Shown here: in pieces, positions 27,690 through 37,712 of the stretch
How the letters are laid out: each line of letters begins with the position of its first letter
Position numbering within the stretch: position 1 is the stretch's first letter
Notes under the pieces: generated by a model
Told to the model about the DNA's origin: nothing
The model's input: only the letters and a program-made list of their open reading frames with translations
Database searches by the model: none
NCBI GenBank assembly: GCA_022510545.1
Contig: JAFLTG010000014.1
Location: 1 to 47,206 of the forward strand
DNA from: Lachnospiraceae bacterium
GTDB taxonomy: Bacteria > Bacillota > Clostridia > Lachnospirales > Lachnospiraceae
Direction: 5' to 3'
DNA: 47,206 nt
Made by a program: the position numbers and the translations under genes

Positions 27690-29138
27690 TTATAAGATAT
27701 GTGCCACAAATTCCCCATTTTCGCCATATCCAAGCCTTGCTACCGCCTTGGTATATACCTGAACCAGAAATACTTTATCGGTTCGGCTGAGTATACCGGT
27801 TCCATCATCAAAATATTCATTGATCGTAAAATACACTTCATCATCTATACTGACTACCGAACTGAACTGATAACTGTAAGTTACATTCTGCTGAGGTACA
27901 TTACCGCTTTTATCTTCCAGATACCCTGTTTCAACAAGTCTATCAATCAATTCATCTACCGCATCATCTGTGGAGACAGCTCCTTCAAGCTTTAGTATAT
28001 ATGTGCGCATTGTCACATCACCGGCTACGCCTTCTTCACTAATACTGACAAATTTAAAATGCGTGACCCCTAGCGGCATCGGAATCGGTCCCGTATATGG
28101 CACACTGTCCTTAGTCGGTTCTGTACCATCCGTTGTATAATAGATATCACATCCTGGATCAGCAGTCACTGAAACAAGCATAGGTTCCGTATATTCGCCA
28201 CTGTATAAACTTACCTCCGGAGCATCAGGTGTCTCTAAACTTATATGATAAAATTTGCTCACAACTTCGCTTTTTATTCCGTAATCATTTACAAAAACAG
28301 CGCTTATTGTATAATCTCCGCTTTCCAGAAAAAGCGGTGCCGTATAAACCTTGCTGTTTTCATCAGGTATAGAGCCGTCTGAGGTGTAATAAATAGTACC
28401 TGAAGTATTGGAGCTAAGCTTTAATGGAATCACTTCATCATAATTTCCCTCGACATAGCTGAATTCAGGTTCCTTGGCAAGATAGCTCTGGAACATATTT
28501 ACAATGGTATCTTCTTTGCAGTTAAGCAGCAGTTCATTGATATCCTCGTAACGGTCTTCCTGCGAGTATATCGCTACCATTTTATCATATGCTTCTTCTA
28601 CAGTCTCATACGAATAAGTTCCTTTATCGATTATTTGCTTTAATTCTTGAAGAGCAGAATCATTATCGAATAAAAGGTAATAATAATCCGCTTTTAAGAA
28701 CAGAATCTGTGGATCCGTATCATCTTTATTATAAGCAATATTCAAACAGGCAATAGCCTGCTCATATTCTCCATGTGCCGCATATTCCCGAGCCCTGTCC
28801 ATCTGGTAAGATACACTCCCCACATGGTACGAATATAACATATATGAAAATAAAGCAACAATAAGCACAGCCGATATTATTATACCGATCATTGTTCCCA
28901 TTTTACGACTCTGCTCAATTTTCTTTTTTTCTATTTCTTTTTCTTTTTTATTGTTTTCTTTATCCTTATCGGATCCAGTTGTCTCATCATCCTGTAATGC
29001 AGCAAGAGTGGAGAGTGTTTCCGTTATACTGTTTTCTATTTCCGGTTCAAAGTCAGGTACAATGCGAATCTCATTTCCACATGCTTCACAGATCAACTGG
29101 CCCTCTTTCATTTCATTTGAACAGTTTGGGCATTTCAT
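27690..29138 (-). CDS. Zinc-ribbon / TM / TPR / chitobiase-C-like domain protein
   Basis: 482 residues. Order: an N-terminal zinc ribbon (CPNCSNEMKEGQLICEACG, residues 3-21), an acidic and Lys/Glu-rich linker, one TM helix (about 83-106), TPR-like helices (AREYAAHGEYEQAIACLNIA and following, about 120-210), then two copies of a beta-sandwich resembling CHB_HEX_C_1 (SGTIYYTSDGSIPDENSKVY about 250-270; CDIYYTTDGTEPTKDSVPY about 325-345), and a C-terminal 80-residue domain. The ribbon would be cytoplasmic and the rest outside. It is probably a cell-surface or envelope protein; no enzyme motif was seen. AAGGGAAT precedes the ATG. It follows folD by 24 bases. Confidence 0.85.
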   Translation of the reverse strand: MKCPNCSNEMKEGQLICEACGNEIRIVPDFEPEIENSITETLSTLAALQDDETTGSDKDKENNKKEKEIEKKKIEQSRKMGTMIGIIISAVLIVALFSYMLYSYHVGSVSYQMDRAREYAAHGEYEQAIACLNIAYNKDDTDPQILFLKADYYYLLFDNDSALQELKQIIDKGTYSYETVEEAYDKMVAIYSQEDRYEDINELLLNCKEDTIVNMFQSYLAKEPEFSYVEGNYDEVIPLKLSSNTSGTIYYTSDGSIPDENSKVYTAPLFLESGDYTISAVFVNDYGIKSEVVSKFYHISLETPDAPEVSLYSGEYTEPMLVSVTADPGCDIYYTTDGTEPTKDSVPYTGPIPMPLGVTHFKFVSISEEGVAGDVTMRTYILKLEGAVSTDDAVDELIDRLVETGYLEDKSGNVPQQNVTYSYQFSSVVSIDDEVYFTINEYFDDGTGILSRTDKVFLVQVYTKAVARLGYGENGEFVAHIL

Positions 29139-29162
29139 TTTTATTCCCTTTTTACTACCTTT

Positions 29163-30008
29163 CTATCTGTTTAAAGCAGCTGACTCTACGCAATTATTCA
29201 TAAGCATTGCTATGGTCATCGGACCAACCCCTCCCGGAACCGGTGTTATTGCACTACAGATTGGCGCCACATCATCATAGTCCACATCTCCGCATAATTT
29301 ATTATTTTCATTCCTGTGAATTCCTACATCAATGACCACGGCCCCCTCTTTTACGTAATCCCTGGTTATCATCTTAGGTTTTCCAACAGCAACAACTAAT
29401 ATATCAGCCCTTTTGGCCACATCTTTAAGATTTGCGGTTTTGGAATGAGCTACTGTAACCGTTCCGTTTTCCCTAAGCAGCAAAAGTGCCATCGGTTTGC
29501 CTACTATATTACTCCTGCCGATTATTACACATTCTTTGCCTGCTATTTCGATACCGGAGCGTTTTAACAGCTGTATAATCCCTGCCGGTGTACATGAGAC
29601 AAAACCTTTTTGACCTATACATAGCGTACCTACACTCTGGGGATGAAATCCATCCACATCCTTTGATGGATCTATTGTACGTATTACAAGATCTTCGTCT
29701 ATATGGCCGGGAAGCGGAAGCTGCACCAAAATACCATTAACATCTTGACGTTTATTCAATTCTTTTATCAAGTTTAATAATTCTTCCTGCGTAGTGCTCT
29801 CATCCAGTTCATAAGATAAAGACTCAATTCCAATATATGCACAAGCCTTCTTCTTATTACCTACATACACACTGGAGGCCGGATCATTACCGACCTGTAT
29901 AACTGCAAGACAAAGTGACGTACCCTCTTGCTTCAATGCAGCAACCTTCTCTTTAAGTTCATCTTTTATCTGAGCAGAAATTGCTTTCCCATCTATTATC
30001 TGAGGCAT
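29163..30008 (-). CDS. folD: Bifunctional methylene-THF dehydrogenase / methenyl-THF cyclohydrolase
   Basis: Interconverts 5,10-methylene-, methenyl- and 10-formyl-THF. 281 residues, normal length. Conserved parts: VGNDPASSVYVGNKKKACAYIG with the catalytic Lys, GILVQLPLPGHIDE, the nucleotide site IIGRSNIVGKPMALLLL, and the C-terminal TPVPGGVGPMTIAMLMNN. AAAGGAG precedes the ATG. It lies 61 bases after fhs, its partner in the same pathway. Confidence 0.97.
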   Translation of the reverse strand: MPQIIDGKAISAQIKDELKEKVAALKQEGTSLCLAVIQVGNDPASSVYVGNKKKACAYIGIESLSYELDESTTQEELLNLIKELNKRQDVNGILVQLPLPGHIDEDLVIRTIDPSKDVDGFHPQSVGTLCIGQKGFVSCTPAGIIQLLKRSGIEIAGKECVIIGRSNIVGKPMALLLLRENGTVTVAHSKTANLKDVAKRADILVVAVGKPKMITRDYVKEGAVVIDVGIHRNENNKLCGDVDYDDVAPICSAITPVPGGVGPMTIAMLMNNCVESAALNR

Positions 30009-30069
30009 TATATCATATACTCCTTTCGATTTCTATCTCACTATAGCCTTTTAGCAGGTACTTTCTTAT

Positions 30070-31740
30070 TTAAAACAATCCGGTTATGACACCCGTGTCA
30101 GTTAAGTCTATGCCGTATGCGGCAGGTTTTTTTGGTAGTCCAGGCATTGTCATAAGATTTCCCGTAATCACTACTACAAAGCCTGCTCCTGCAGAGACAT
30201 ATGCCTCCCTTACTGTAATTTCAAAGCCCTTAGGCCTTCCGAGCAGCACCTGATTATCCGATAATGAATACTGTGTTTTGGCTATGCACACCGGCATATT
30301 ACCAAACCCCAGGTTCTCCAGTCTATGTAATTGAGCATTACATTCTGCGGTATATTGTACACCATCTGCACCATAAATTTCCCTGGCCACAGTCTCTATT
30401 TTCTCCTTAAGAGTAAGGGATGTATCATAAATCTCATGGAAATCCGAACTCTTTGTCTCTAATATGTGCAGCACCTTATGTGCCAGTTCTATTCCACCAT
30501 CTCCGCCCATTTCCCAGACATTGGCAAGCGCAAACTCACAATCTCTTGCTTCGCAGAAGCTTTTGACATAGGCTATTTCATCAGCAGTATCCGAAACAAA
30601 AGAATTCAGAGTGACAACAACAGGAACTCCGTACTTTTGTATATTTTCAATATGCTTTTCCAGATTAACTATTCCCTTTTCAAGTGCACTAAGATTCTCT
30701 TTGGATAGTTCTGCCTTATCTACGCCGCCATTATATTTTAATGCTCTTATCGTCGCAACCAGAACAACCGCATCCGGCTTAAGCCCTCCAATACGGCATT
30801 TAATATCAAAGAATTTCTCCGCACCGAGATCAGCTCCAAAACCGGCTTCAGTAACTACATAATCAGCCATCTTAAGTGCAGTCTTAGTCGCTCTTATGGA
30901 ATTACATCCATGTGCGATATTTGCAAACGGACCTCCATGAATAAGTGCAGGAGTATGCTCAAGCGTCTGAATAAGATTCGGTTTCATTGCGTCTTTAAGC
31001 AAAGCCGCCATAGCGCCAACTGCCTGTAAATCCGAGGCTGTAACAGGTTCGCCTTCATAATTATATGCTACGATTATTCTGCCAAGCCTTTCCTTTAAAT
31101 CCTTTATATCCGTTGCCAGACACAATATAGCCATAATCTCGGATGCTACGGTGATAACAAAGTGGTCTTCTCTTACGGTACCATCCGTTTTATGTCCAAG
31201 TCCTACAACTATATTTCTAAGCACCCTGTCGTTCATATCCAGACATCTTTTCCAGACAACCTGTCTGGTATCAATGCCAAGCTCATTGCCCTGCTGAATA
31301 TGGTTATCCAGAATTGCGGCAAGTAAATTGTTGGCTGATGTAACGGCATGGAAATCTCCCGTAAAATGAAGATTTAAGTCCTCCATAGGAACAACCTGAG
31401 AATAACCGCCGCCCGCAGCTCCTCCTTTTATACCAAAACATGGTCCTAGAGAAGGTTCTCTAAGAGCCAGAATCGCGTTTTTTCCAATCTTACACAATGC
31501 CTGTCCCAAACCAATGCTTACAGTAGTCTTTCCCTCTCCTGCCGGTGTTGGATTTATTGCCGTCACAAGTATGAGTTTGCCATCCGGAGAAGACTGAATC
31601 TTTTCAACATACTCTTCCGTAAGCTTGGCCTTATATTTTCCGTATAATTCAATATCATCCTCTGTCATTCCAAGCCGGTCTGCAACTACAGTAATAGGTT
31701 CCAAAACCGCTTCTCTTGCAATTTCTATATCTGATTTCAT
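30070..31740 (-). CDS. fhs: Formate-tetrahydrofolate ligase
   Basis: ATP-dependent formation of 10-formyl-THF from formate; entry of C1 units in anaerobes and purine synthesis. 556 residues, normal length. P-loop-like [18 protein letters not shown] near residues 65-82, [47 protein letters not shown] and the C-terminal [14 protein letters not shown] are all typical. AAAGGCAAGG precedes the ATG. The strong ftsK stem-loop lies just downstream of the neighbouring ftsK gene and just upstream of this RBS. Confidence 0.97.
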   Translation of the reverse strand: MKSDIEIAREAVLEPITVVADRLGMTEDDIELYGKYKAKLTEEYVEKIQSSPDGKLILVTAINPTPAGEGKTTVSIGLGQALCKIGKNAILALREPSLGPCFGIKGGAAGGGYSQVVPMEDLNLHFTGDFHAVTSANNLLAAILDNHIQQGNELGIDTRQVVWKRCLDMNDRVLRNIVVGLGHKTDGTVREDHFVITVASEIMAILCLATDIKDLKERLGRIIVAYNYEGEPVTASDLQAVGAMAALLKDAMKPNLIQTLEHTPALIHGGPFANIAHGCNSIRATKTALKMADYVVTEAGFGADLGAEKFFDIKCRIGGLKPDAVVLVATIRALKYNGGVDKAELSKENLSALEKGIVNLEKHIENIQKYGVPVVVTLNSFVSDTADEIAYVKSFCEARDCEFALANVWEMGGDGGIELAHKVLHILETKSSDFHEIYDTSLTLKEKIETVAREIYGADGVQYTAECNAQLHRLENLGFGNMPVCIAKTQYSLSDNQVLLGRPKGFEITVREAYVSAGAGFVVVITGNLMTMPGLPKKPAAYGIDLTDTGVITGLF

Positions 31741-31762
31741 AATTATAACCTTGCCTTTCTCT

Positions 31763-31797
31763 CAGAGGTTTAATAATCATAGATTATTCAACCTCTG
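31763..31797 (-). other. Strong stem-loop spanning the ftsK stop codon
   Basis: In minus-strand RNA an 8-bp CAGAGGTT/AACCTCTG stem continues, after one G-A mismatch, as a 7-bp AATAATC/GATTATT stem with a 3-base loop. It contains the last codons and TAA of ftsK and ends five to ten bases before the fhs Shine-Dalgarno. No U run follows, so it is not a standard terminator. Confidence 0.8.
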
Positions 31798-34435
31798 TAA
31801 GCATTTGCTCAAACTGCTCCATAGACATCAATATCTTACGGGGTTTAGTGCCTTCTTCCTCGCCTACAACGCCCGCTTCACACAGTTGGTCCATAATTCT
31901 TGCAGCACGGTTAAACCCAATCTTAAATACTCTCTGCAGCATTCCGATGGATGCCTTATCTTTATCAATAATAAACCTTCCTGCTTCAGCAAAATACTGG
32001 TCATATTGCGAGTCGGAATCTGAGACTCCGCCGAGCGCTCCTCCTGAAGAAGTATTTCCCAAACTTTTAATTTTTTCTTCTACATCATCGCTGTATACGT
32101 TTCCTATTGCCTGATTCTTAAGAAAGTCAACTACATCTGATACCTCTTTATCAGACACAAAAGCACCTTGTATCCTTGCGGGCTTAGGATATCCCTGAGG
32201 ATAGAAAAGCATATCTCCTTTACCAAGCAATTTTTCTGCACCAACCATATCCAGAATCGTTCTGGAATCCACGCCGCTGGATACGGCAAAAGCCACACGG
32301 CTGGGCATATTAGCCTTAATAAGACCGGTTATGACATCCACAGAAGGTCTCTGCGTCGCTATTATAAGATGAATTCCACAGGCTCTCGCAAGCTGTGCCA
32401 GACGACAGATAGACTCTTCAACCTCTCCGGGCGCAACCATCATAAGATCCGCAAGCTCGTCCACAATAATAAGAATCTGCGGCAGCTTATCGGGCACATC
32501 CGGTTCACCCTGTTCTCTCATAGACTCCAGCTTTTTATTATAACCTTTTAAATCACGGACATTAAAATCCGCAAATTTCTTATAGCGTTCAGTCATTTCA
32601 GCTACGCCCCAATGAAGCGCAGCTGCAGCTTTTTTAGGATCTGTAACTACCGGTATAAGTAAGTGCGGAATACCGTTATATACACTAAGTTCTACTACCT
32701 TAGGATCTATCATAATCAATTTTACATCATCGGGATGAGCCTTGTAGAGGATTCCCATAATAATCGTATTGATGCAGACCGATTTACCCGATCCGGTAGA
32801 GCCTGCAATCAGCATATGCGGCATCTTTGCTATGTCTGCAACTACTATCTTGCCGGCGATATCCTTTCCCACCGCAAAGGCAAGATTGGATGGGAACTCC
32901 TTAAATTCCCTAGATTCCAACAAATCCCTAAGGGCAACCGCAGAGTTTTCTTTATTTGGTACTTCTATACCTACTGCGGCTTTTCCCGGAATGGGAGCCT
33001 CGATACGTATATCGGTAGCGGCAAGATTGAGTTTGATATCATCCGCCAGTCCTACAATTTTGCTTACCTTAACTCCTTGTTCCGGTTGAAGCTCATATCT
33101 GGTAACGGACGGGCCCTGACTTATTTCGGTTATGGTCACCTTGACACCAAAAGTCTCCAAGGTCTGCTGTAGCCTAAAAGCAGTTTCCTTCAATTCCCTG
33201 TTAGAGTCTCCGCCATTTTTCCCTTTGCCCTTAGCAAGCAGATTGTACGATGGAAAACGATATTTTTGCGGCGGTTTATTTTCAGATTTTGGTGCGCTCG
33301 GTGATGTTCCCAAATTATTATCCGATGTGTTTTGCGCACTTTTATCTGCTGCTCTGGCTATCGGACGTTCCCTGTTAGCAACCGTACCCGAAGGCATAGT
33401 ATTACCCATAACCGGTTCCGAATTGCTTACTTTGTTTTTTCCGTAAAAAGGTTCATCCTCAATATGTATTTCGTCAAGTTCATCTGACTCATTTTCAATA
33501 TAGTGATAGGATTGACCGGTTCGGACAACGGGCTCCTCATCCACTTCGCCGTTTATAATTATCTCATGGATATCATCTCTGATATTCTCGGGCTCATCCT
33601 TTGCTTTTCCTGTACCAAGCGCAGTATCGAGCATAACTCCCGAGACCTTTTTATCCATTCTGAGAATTTTTTCATTCTCCTTTTCCTCAGCCTGTTGTTT
33701 TCTGCGTTCGTCTTCCATAACGCGACGTTTTTCTCTGGCCTCATACCTTTCTCTTGCACGTTCGCGTCTGTAAGCGGCATCTTCAACAGAGCGTTCATAG
33801 ACTTTCTGTCCTTGCTGTCTTACGCCGCTTATAAAGGATTTGTCTGTCACAATAATAACACAAATAATACCTATAACAATTATAGCAAGCACAGTTCCTA
33901 CTATTCCAAGGAGCTTATAAAACGCAAATGCAAGAGAGCCGGCTATGATACCCCCACCGCATTTACCCTGACTGCATCTGGTATAGATTCTTACAATATC
34001 ATAGGTATCTGTCTCTATATATTTTGCATTTATCAAATCCAAAATTATGCCAACCGCCAGAAAAAGCACTATTCCCGCAATCAATTTTCTCGTTGCAATA
34101 TTATTACCTATGTTAGACATTCCAAAAGCAATCGCAAGGAAAATAATCACGGGAGCGATATATGCCATAAGCCCGAAAACCCCAAACATAAAGGAGCTCG
34201 CTGCATCACCGGCTTTTCCAACTATGCCAAAATTGCATAAAAATAATATAATTGCAAGTGCCAAGATAACAAGCAAAGATATTTCATTACGTATTGCAAG
34301 ATCCATAGGTTCATCGTTTCTTACTCTGTCCGCACTTCCACTTCTAGAGTTCCTTGTATCTGATGCCGCTTTCTTTCTGCCGGAAGCAGCGGGGGTCTTT
34401 CTGCTTCCCGCTCCTCTTCCCTGATTCGATGCCAT
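31784..34435 (-). CDS. ftsK: DNA translocase FtsK/SpoIIIE
   Basis: Pumps DNA across the division or sporulation septum. 883 residues. A basic Ser/Arg-rich head is followed by four or five TM helices (about 50-195), a charged linker (about 200-400), then the motor: beta domain with [20 protein letters not shown], Walker [15 protein letters not shown], Walker [34 protein letters not shown], and a C-terminal gamma winged helix ([20 protein letters not shown]) that reads chromosome polarity sequences. Whether this is the vegetative FtsK or the SpoIIIE type cannot be decided; tepA directly upstream matches the SpoIIIE context in Bacillus. Confidence 0.97.
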   Translation of the reverse strand: MASNQGRGAGSRKTPAASGRKKAASDTRNSRSGSADRVRNDEPMDLAIRNEISLLVILALAIILFLCNFGIVGKAGDAASSFMFGVFGLMAYIAPVIIFLAIAFGMSNIGNNIATRKLIAGIVLFLAVGIILDLINAKYIETDTYDIVRIYTRCSQGKCGGGIIAGSLAFAFYKLLGIVGTVLAIIVIGIICVIIVTDKSFISGVRQQGQKVYERSVEDAAYRRERARERYEAREKRRVMEDERRKQQAEEKENEKILRMDKKVSGVMLDTALGTGKAKDEPENIRDDIHEIIINGEVDEEPVVRTGQSYHYIENESDELDEIHIEDEPFYGKNKVSNSEPVMGNTMPSGTVANRERPIARAADKSAQNTSDNNLGTSPSAPKSENKPPQKYRFPSYNLLAKGKGKNGGDSNRELKETAFRLQQTLETFGVKVTITEISQGPSVTRYELQPEQGVKVSKIVGLADDIKLNLAATDIRIEAPIPGKAAVGIEVPNKENSAVALRDLLESREFKEFPSNLAFAVGKDIAGKIVVADIAKMPHMLIAGSTGSGKSVCINTIIMGILYKAHPDDVKLIMIDPKVVELSVYNGIPHLLIPVVTDPKKAAAALHWGVAEMTERYKKFADFNVRDLKGYNKKLESMREQGEPDVPDKLPQILIIVDELADLMMVAPGEVEESICRLAQLARACGIHLIIATQRPSVDVITGLIKANMPSRVAFAVSSGVDSRTILDMVGAEKLLGKGDMLFYPQGYPKPARIQGAFVSDKEVSDVVDFLKNQAIGNVYSDDVEEKIKSLGNTSSGGALGGVSDSDSQYDQYFAEAGRFIIDKDKASIGMLQRVFKIGFNRAARIMDQLCEAGVVGEEEGTKPRKILMSMEQFEQMLTEVE

Positions 34436-34511
34436 GTATAACCTCCATGCTCATACTTGTACAATATATAAACTGCCATTATTTTCCTACAAGCATTATA
34501 AATCAATATAT

Positions 34512-34540
34512 AGTATAGCATTTTCGGTTTTACTTGTCAT
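34512..34540 (-). promoter_or_regulatory. Promoter of ftsK
   Basis: Minus strand: ATGACA (34535-34540), 17 bases, TATACT (34512-34517). The -35 lies only four bases from the tepA stop; the leader to ftsK is about 75 bases. Confidence 0.5.
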
Positions 34541-34543
34541 CCC

Positions 34544-35317
34544 TTATTTTGTATCTGATTTTTTTCTTTCTACCATATCGTGAAGATGGCTTATTGCATC
34601 TTTAATTCCGCCGACTTCATTTATGATTCCTTCCTCCACGGCTTCCTTTCCGACTAAAACCGTCCCAACATCCTTGGTAAGCATACCCGTCTCCATCATC
34701 AATTCCTCAAGACGTGACTGTTCAATCTTACAATGCTGACATACGAATCCTGTAATGCGGTTCTGAATCTGTTTAAAATAATCAAAGGTCTGCTGTACTC
34801 CGATAACCATGCCATTTAACCGCACCGGATGGATTACCATTGTTCCGGTCGGTACGATATATGAGTAATCCGTGCTTACCGCAATAGGAACACCTATGGA
34901 ATGACTTCCTCCCAAAACCAGCGAAACCGTCGGCTTGCTTAGCGAAGCAATCATTTCTGCAATTGCAAGTCCCGCTTCAACATCCCCGCCCATTGTGTTT
35001 AACAAAATTATAACTCCATCAATTTTCTTACTGTCTTCAATAGCTGCAAGCTGTGGTAATATATGCTCATACTTCGTTGTCTTTGAGGAGCTTCCAAGAT
35101 TGTCATGTCCCTCTATTTCTCCGATTATTGTGATCAGGTGTATATTATGCTCTGATTCGCTCTCATCCAGAGTAAGCTGACCTGTGGACTCAATTCGTTG
35201 ATCTCTGTGTTTTTCCGCATCAGCTTTTGCTTCTTTTCTCTCTTTTTTTTCATCTTCTTTTTCACTTTTATTATTATCCTGCGCTTTTTCTTTCTTACTC
35301 GTCTGTTTGTTTCCCAT
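34544..35317 (-). CDS. tepA: ClpP-like protease, TepA family
   Basis: 257 residues. A Lys/Glu-rich, charged N-terminal region (1-50) precedes a ClpP-fold domain. The catalytic Ser is S140 in GGSHSIG and the His is H163 in GTMVIHPV; LLNTMGGDVEAGLAIAEMI forms the usual oxyanion segment. In Bacillus TepA lies beside spoIIIE and was first described as a translocation-enhancing protein; later work ties it to spore protein turnover. No signal peptide. AAGGAG lies 10 bases before the ATG at 35317; a TTG one codon upstream is less likely. Confidence 0.93.
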   Translation of the reverse strand: MGNKQTSKKEKAQDNNKSEKEDEKKERKEAKADAEKHRDQRIESTGQLTLDESESEHNIHLITIIGEIEGHDNLGSSSKTTKYEHILPQLAAIEDSKKIDGVIILLNTMGGDVEAGLAIAEMIASLSKPTVSLVLGGSHSIGVPIAVSTDYSYIVPTGTMVIHPVRLNGMVIGVQQTFDYFKQIQNRITGFVCQHCKIEQSRLEELMMETGMLTKDVGTVLVGKEAVEEGIINEVGGIKDAISHLHDMVERKKSDTK

Positions 35318-35417
35318 CAATCTGTCTCTCCTTAACTTATCATCTTCAATTTTCTTCTAGTTTTTGTTATATTAGGATTTTTATACATTTGATATAGGAC
35401 AAACAGCTTTTAATTAA

Positions 35418-36593
35418 TTAAAATTCATATTTTTCAACATCTTCTTTAACAGTACGATCTTTTATCTCTCCTACAACGAGATAAACACCAACCTCCACTT
35501 CCGCAGTTACATTTCTTGAAAAACCGCTAAGAGATGAGATACCTCCCTCTGCAGTTATTACAGGATTTTTTACTGTCAGACTTCCAATTGTCGGATCATA
35601 CTCGATTTCAATAGATTCTATATCCATGCCAATTATTTTACAATATGTGGTAATATTGCTGGCCGCAGATATATATTTCGACGCAGTTGAAACCTCATCT
35701 TTGATTTTATATGGACATACAATAAAATTGGCAGTTGTCAACTGTGTATAATCAACTTCCGGTACCCGTGCGGCCACAGGGTATACGGCCTTGTCTGATA
35801 ACAAACCGGTTTTGGCCGGTCCAAGGTAATAGCAGGTCACCCCCATATTACCTGTGCTGCCGGAATTTTCTGTTTTTCCATCCTCAAGACCTTTATCATA
35901 TCCGTCTTCATATCCTTTATTATATGATTCTTCATTGTCGGCACCGCTTCCTATCAAAAGCTTTCCGTCAACCCAAGCTGCGCTTCCTTTACTCAAATTA
36001 TCTTCCGATGCCGGATTTATATTTTTATCTGCAAGATGATCAACTGACTGAGACTTAAGTATACCCGTACATATATCGGAAATTTTAAGCTTTGATGCAT
36101 TTTCCGGCAATACAACTCCAGCGCTTTGTTCGTGAGTAATCGTACCGTCTTCTTTATTATAAGTATTAATCGCATTAAGTGCACTGACAACTTCATACTT
36201 ATATCCAGCGCTTAGATTCTCAATTCTGTCAGCTATCTTAAAAAGGTCTGATGCGTCAAAAACAACCTTTCCTGAATCATAATTAATAATTCCTCTGGAC
36301 TTAAGACCTTCGCTCATTGCTTCGCCATTTACAGATACATAATTACGAAATCCCTCAGATCGATCACTCTCATAATATGAACGTACTTCATCTGACAGTT
36401 CCAAAGAAAGTTCGGTAACTTTGGAATCTATGGCTTCAATATCATCACCATAAAAACCCACATCACCATCCTCCAAAACCAGACTTCCTCTGCTGCTTAT
36501 ATCATCATTTGCAAACGTCGGCATTACTGCTGTAAATGTACAGGCTGCAGCTAAAATTAATGACACCAATGTCATTTTTAATCTATTTTTCAT
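35418..36593 (-). CDS. Secreted orphan protein (391 aa)
   Basis: I recognise no family. There is a clear signal peptide: basic start, hydrophobic core LVSLILAAACTFTA, likely cleavage after TFA-N near residue 29. The mature part is acidic. A helical region (50-190) contains SELSDEVRSYYES-like and ADRIENLSAGYKY segments. A short Tyr-Gly-Asp repeat lies near 226-242 (YNKGYEDGYDKGLEDGK), a type of linker seen in extracellular proteins of Lachnospiraceae. The last 130 residues look beta-rich and hydrophobic. GGAGG lies seven bases before the ATG. It is divergent from the Cys-rich small gene, separated by 246 bases. Confidence 0.82.
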   Translation of the reverse strand: MKNRLKMTLVSLILAAACTFTAVMPTFANDDISSRGSLVLEDGDVGFYGDDIEAIDSKVTELSLELSDEVRSYYESDRSEGFRNYVSVNGEAMSEGLKSRGIINYDSGKVVFDASDLFKIADRIENLSAGYKYEVVSALNAINTYNKEDGTITHEQSAGVVLPENASKLKISDICTGILKSQSVDHLADKNINPASEDNLSKGSAAWVDGKLLIGSGADNEESYNKGYEDGYDKGLEDGKTENSGSTGNMGVTCYYLGPAKTGLLSDKAVYPVAARVPEVDYTQLTTANFIVCPYKIKDEVSTASKYISAASNITTYCKIIGMDIESIEIEYDPTIGSLTVKNPVITAEGGISSLSGFSRNVTAEVEVGVYLVVGEIKDRTVKEDVEKYEF

Positions 36594-36774
36594 ATATAAT
36601 CCTCCGTTTCTTTTAACTCAATAATTTTTGCCTTTAATTTGTTGGAAAATAAAAGGATGTTTCAGATAAATTAATAGATTTCACAATTTACAAAGATTTA
36701 AAGATTATGAACTACTTATATCATGAATAAAATTGAATTTCAAGTTATTTTATAATATTTTTATTTTCTACGGA

Positions 36775-36802
36775 AACACGGACCTGCCATTCACATAAGA
36801 TA
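36775..36802 (+). promoter_or_regulatory. Possible sigma-K-type promoter of the Cys-rich gene
   Basis: AACA (36775-36778) and CATAAGATA (36794-36802) are 15 bases apart and match the mother-cell sigma-K pattern mACm / CATAnnnTA. The predicted start is about 30 bases before the ATG. The match is short and needs a transcript to support it. Confidence 0.4.
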
Positions 36803-36839
36803 AAGCATAAAACAAAACAAAAAATATGGAGGCACAAAC

Positions 36840-37073
36840 ATGAGTGATTTATCAGCAACCAATTGCGGATGCAATGGCAACACAAGAGAAGGTAATAACG
36901 GATGCTCTAATTTAATATGGCTTCTCATCTTATTATCTTTATTCAACAACAATGATGGTTGCGGAAGCGGAAGAAGCGGCTTTGGTCTTTTTAACAATGA
37001 TAATAGCTGCTGCAATCTTATAATATGGTTGTTAATTCTTTCCAGCTGCTGCGGTAACGGTTCCATCTTCTAA
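36840..37073 (+). CDS. Small Cys-rich, duplicated hydrophobic protein (chorion-like)
   Basis: 77 residues with eight Cys (9, 11, 22, 41, 57, 58, 70, 71), rich in Gly, Asn and Ser. It holds two similar hydrophobic segments, NLIWLLILLSLF (24-35) and NLIIWLLILSS (59-69), each next to Cys-Ser/Asn, so it looks like an internal duplication. Similar small proteins are annotated in Lachnospiraceae as chorion class high-cysteine proteins; the role is unknown. A spore-coat or envelope role is possible. GGAGG lies eight bases before the ATG; own promoter-like element and own terminator. Confidence 0.85.
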   Translation: MSDLSATNCGCNGNTREGNNGCSNLIWLLILLSLFNNNDGCGSGRSGFGLFNNDNSCCNLIIWLLILSSCCGNGSIF

Positions 37074-37103
37074 TTTTACCCCACTTCTTGCGTTCACATC
37101 TGG

Positions 37104-37132
37104 AAAATAGGCTCGTAATTTGAGCCTATTTT
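37104..37132 (+). terminator. Intrinsic terminator of the Cys-rich gene
   Basis: An 11-bp perfect stem (AAAATAGGCTC with its complement), seven-base loop, then TTCTCTT. It lies 30 bases after the stop. Confidence 0.88.
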
Positions 37133-37193
37133 TCTCTTGTAAAGCATATACTTTGATAAGGTTAATTTACGGGCATTGAAAGGCATATGAATA

Positions 37194-37685
37194 ATGAAAG
37201 ATGAGTCCTCAAACGTCATGGCATTTGATGCCTTGTATACTAACAACCGGATACAAAAGCTCAAGGTTCTTCTCCCCTATATAGAACCTTCCATGCAAAA
37301 AAATATGGCAATCTATATTAAATACATGGAATTAAAATATACAATGGAGTTATTTAAAAAACATCCTTTTCATATCTGTTCTTACAAAGAAGATACCAAT
37401 AGACCTGACATCAAAAAATTATTTCGTGAACTGCGTCCTTATTGCAGCGAATCGGAATCAAGACAGCTCGAGCAGTTGGAATCCTTATTCCAGACTATGG
37501 AAATGTATCAGGAAATGAGCCAGACCATGAGCGCTATGCAGGAAATGTTTCCTGAAATGGATATTGGTGCAGCTACAGGCAGTTCCGATGGCGCTTCAGG
37601 CAGCTCCATGATGGATATGCTTATGGGAATGCTCTCTCCGGAACAGAAGGAAATGTATGAAGCATTTAGCAATATGCAGACATAA
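37194..37685 (+). CDS. Orphan protein with Met-rich C-terminal half (163 aa)
   Basis: I recognise no family. Residues 1-100 are helical, with LKVLLPYIEPSMQKNMAIYI and KKLFRELRPYCSESESRQL. The second half is very rich in Met: 14 Met in residues 102-161, many as M-x-x-M or MM, split by a Gly/Ser linker (124-138, ATGSSDGASGSS). No signal peptide or clear TM helix. The RBS is weak: AAAGG lies about 13 bases before the ATG, with a six-codon ORF in between. It probably forms a unit with the 89-aa gene 28 bases downstream. Confidence 0.78.
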   Translation: MKDESSNVMAFDALYTNNRIQKLKVLLPYIEPSMQKNMAIYIKYMELKYTMELFKKHPFHICSYKEDTNRPDIKKLFRELRPYCSESESRQLEQLESLFQTMEMYQEMSQTMSAMQEMFPEMDIGAATGSSDGASGSSMMDMLMGMLSPEQKEMYEAFSNMQT

Positions 37686-37712
37686 CATATTATTATAATA
37701 GGAGGTTTATTT

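Noticed and set aside
33503..34240. 245-residue open frame on the plus strand opposite ftsK
   Set aside because: Shadow of the ftsK membrane and linker coding sequence; composition is not that of a real protein.
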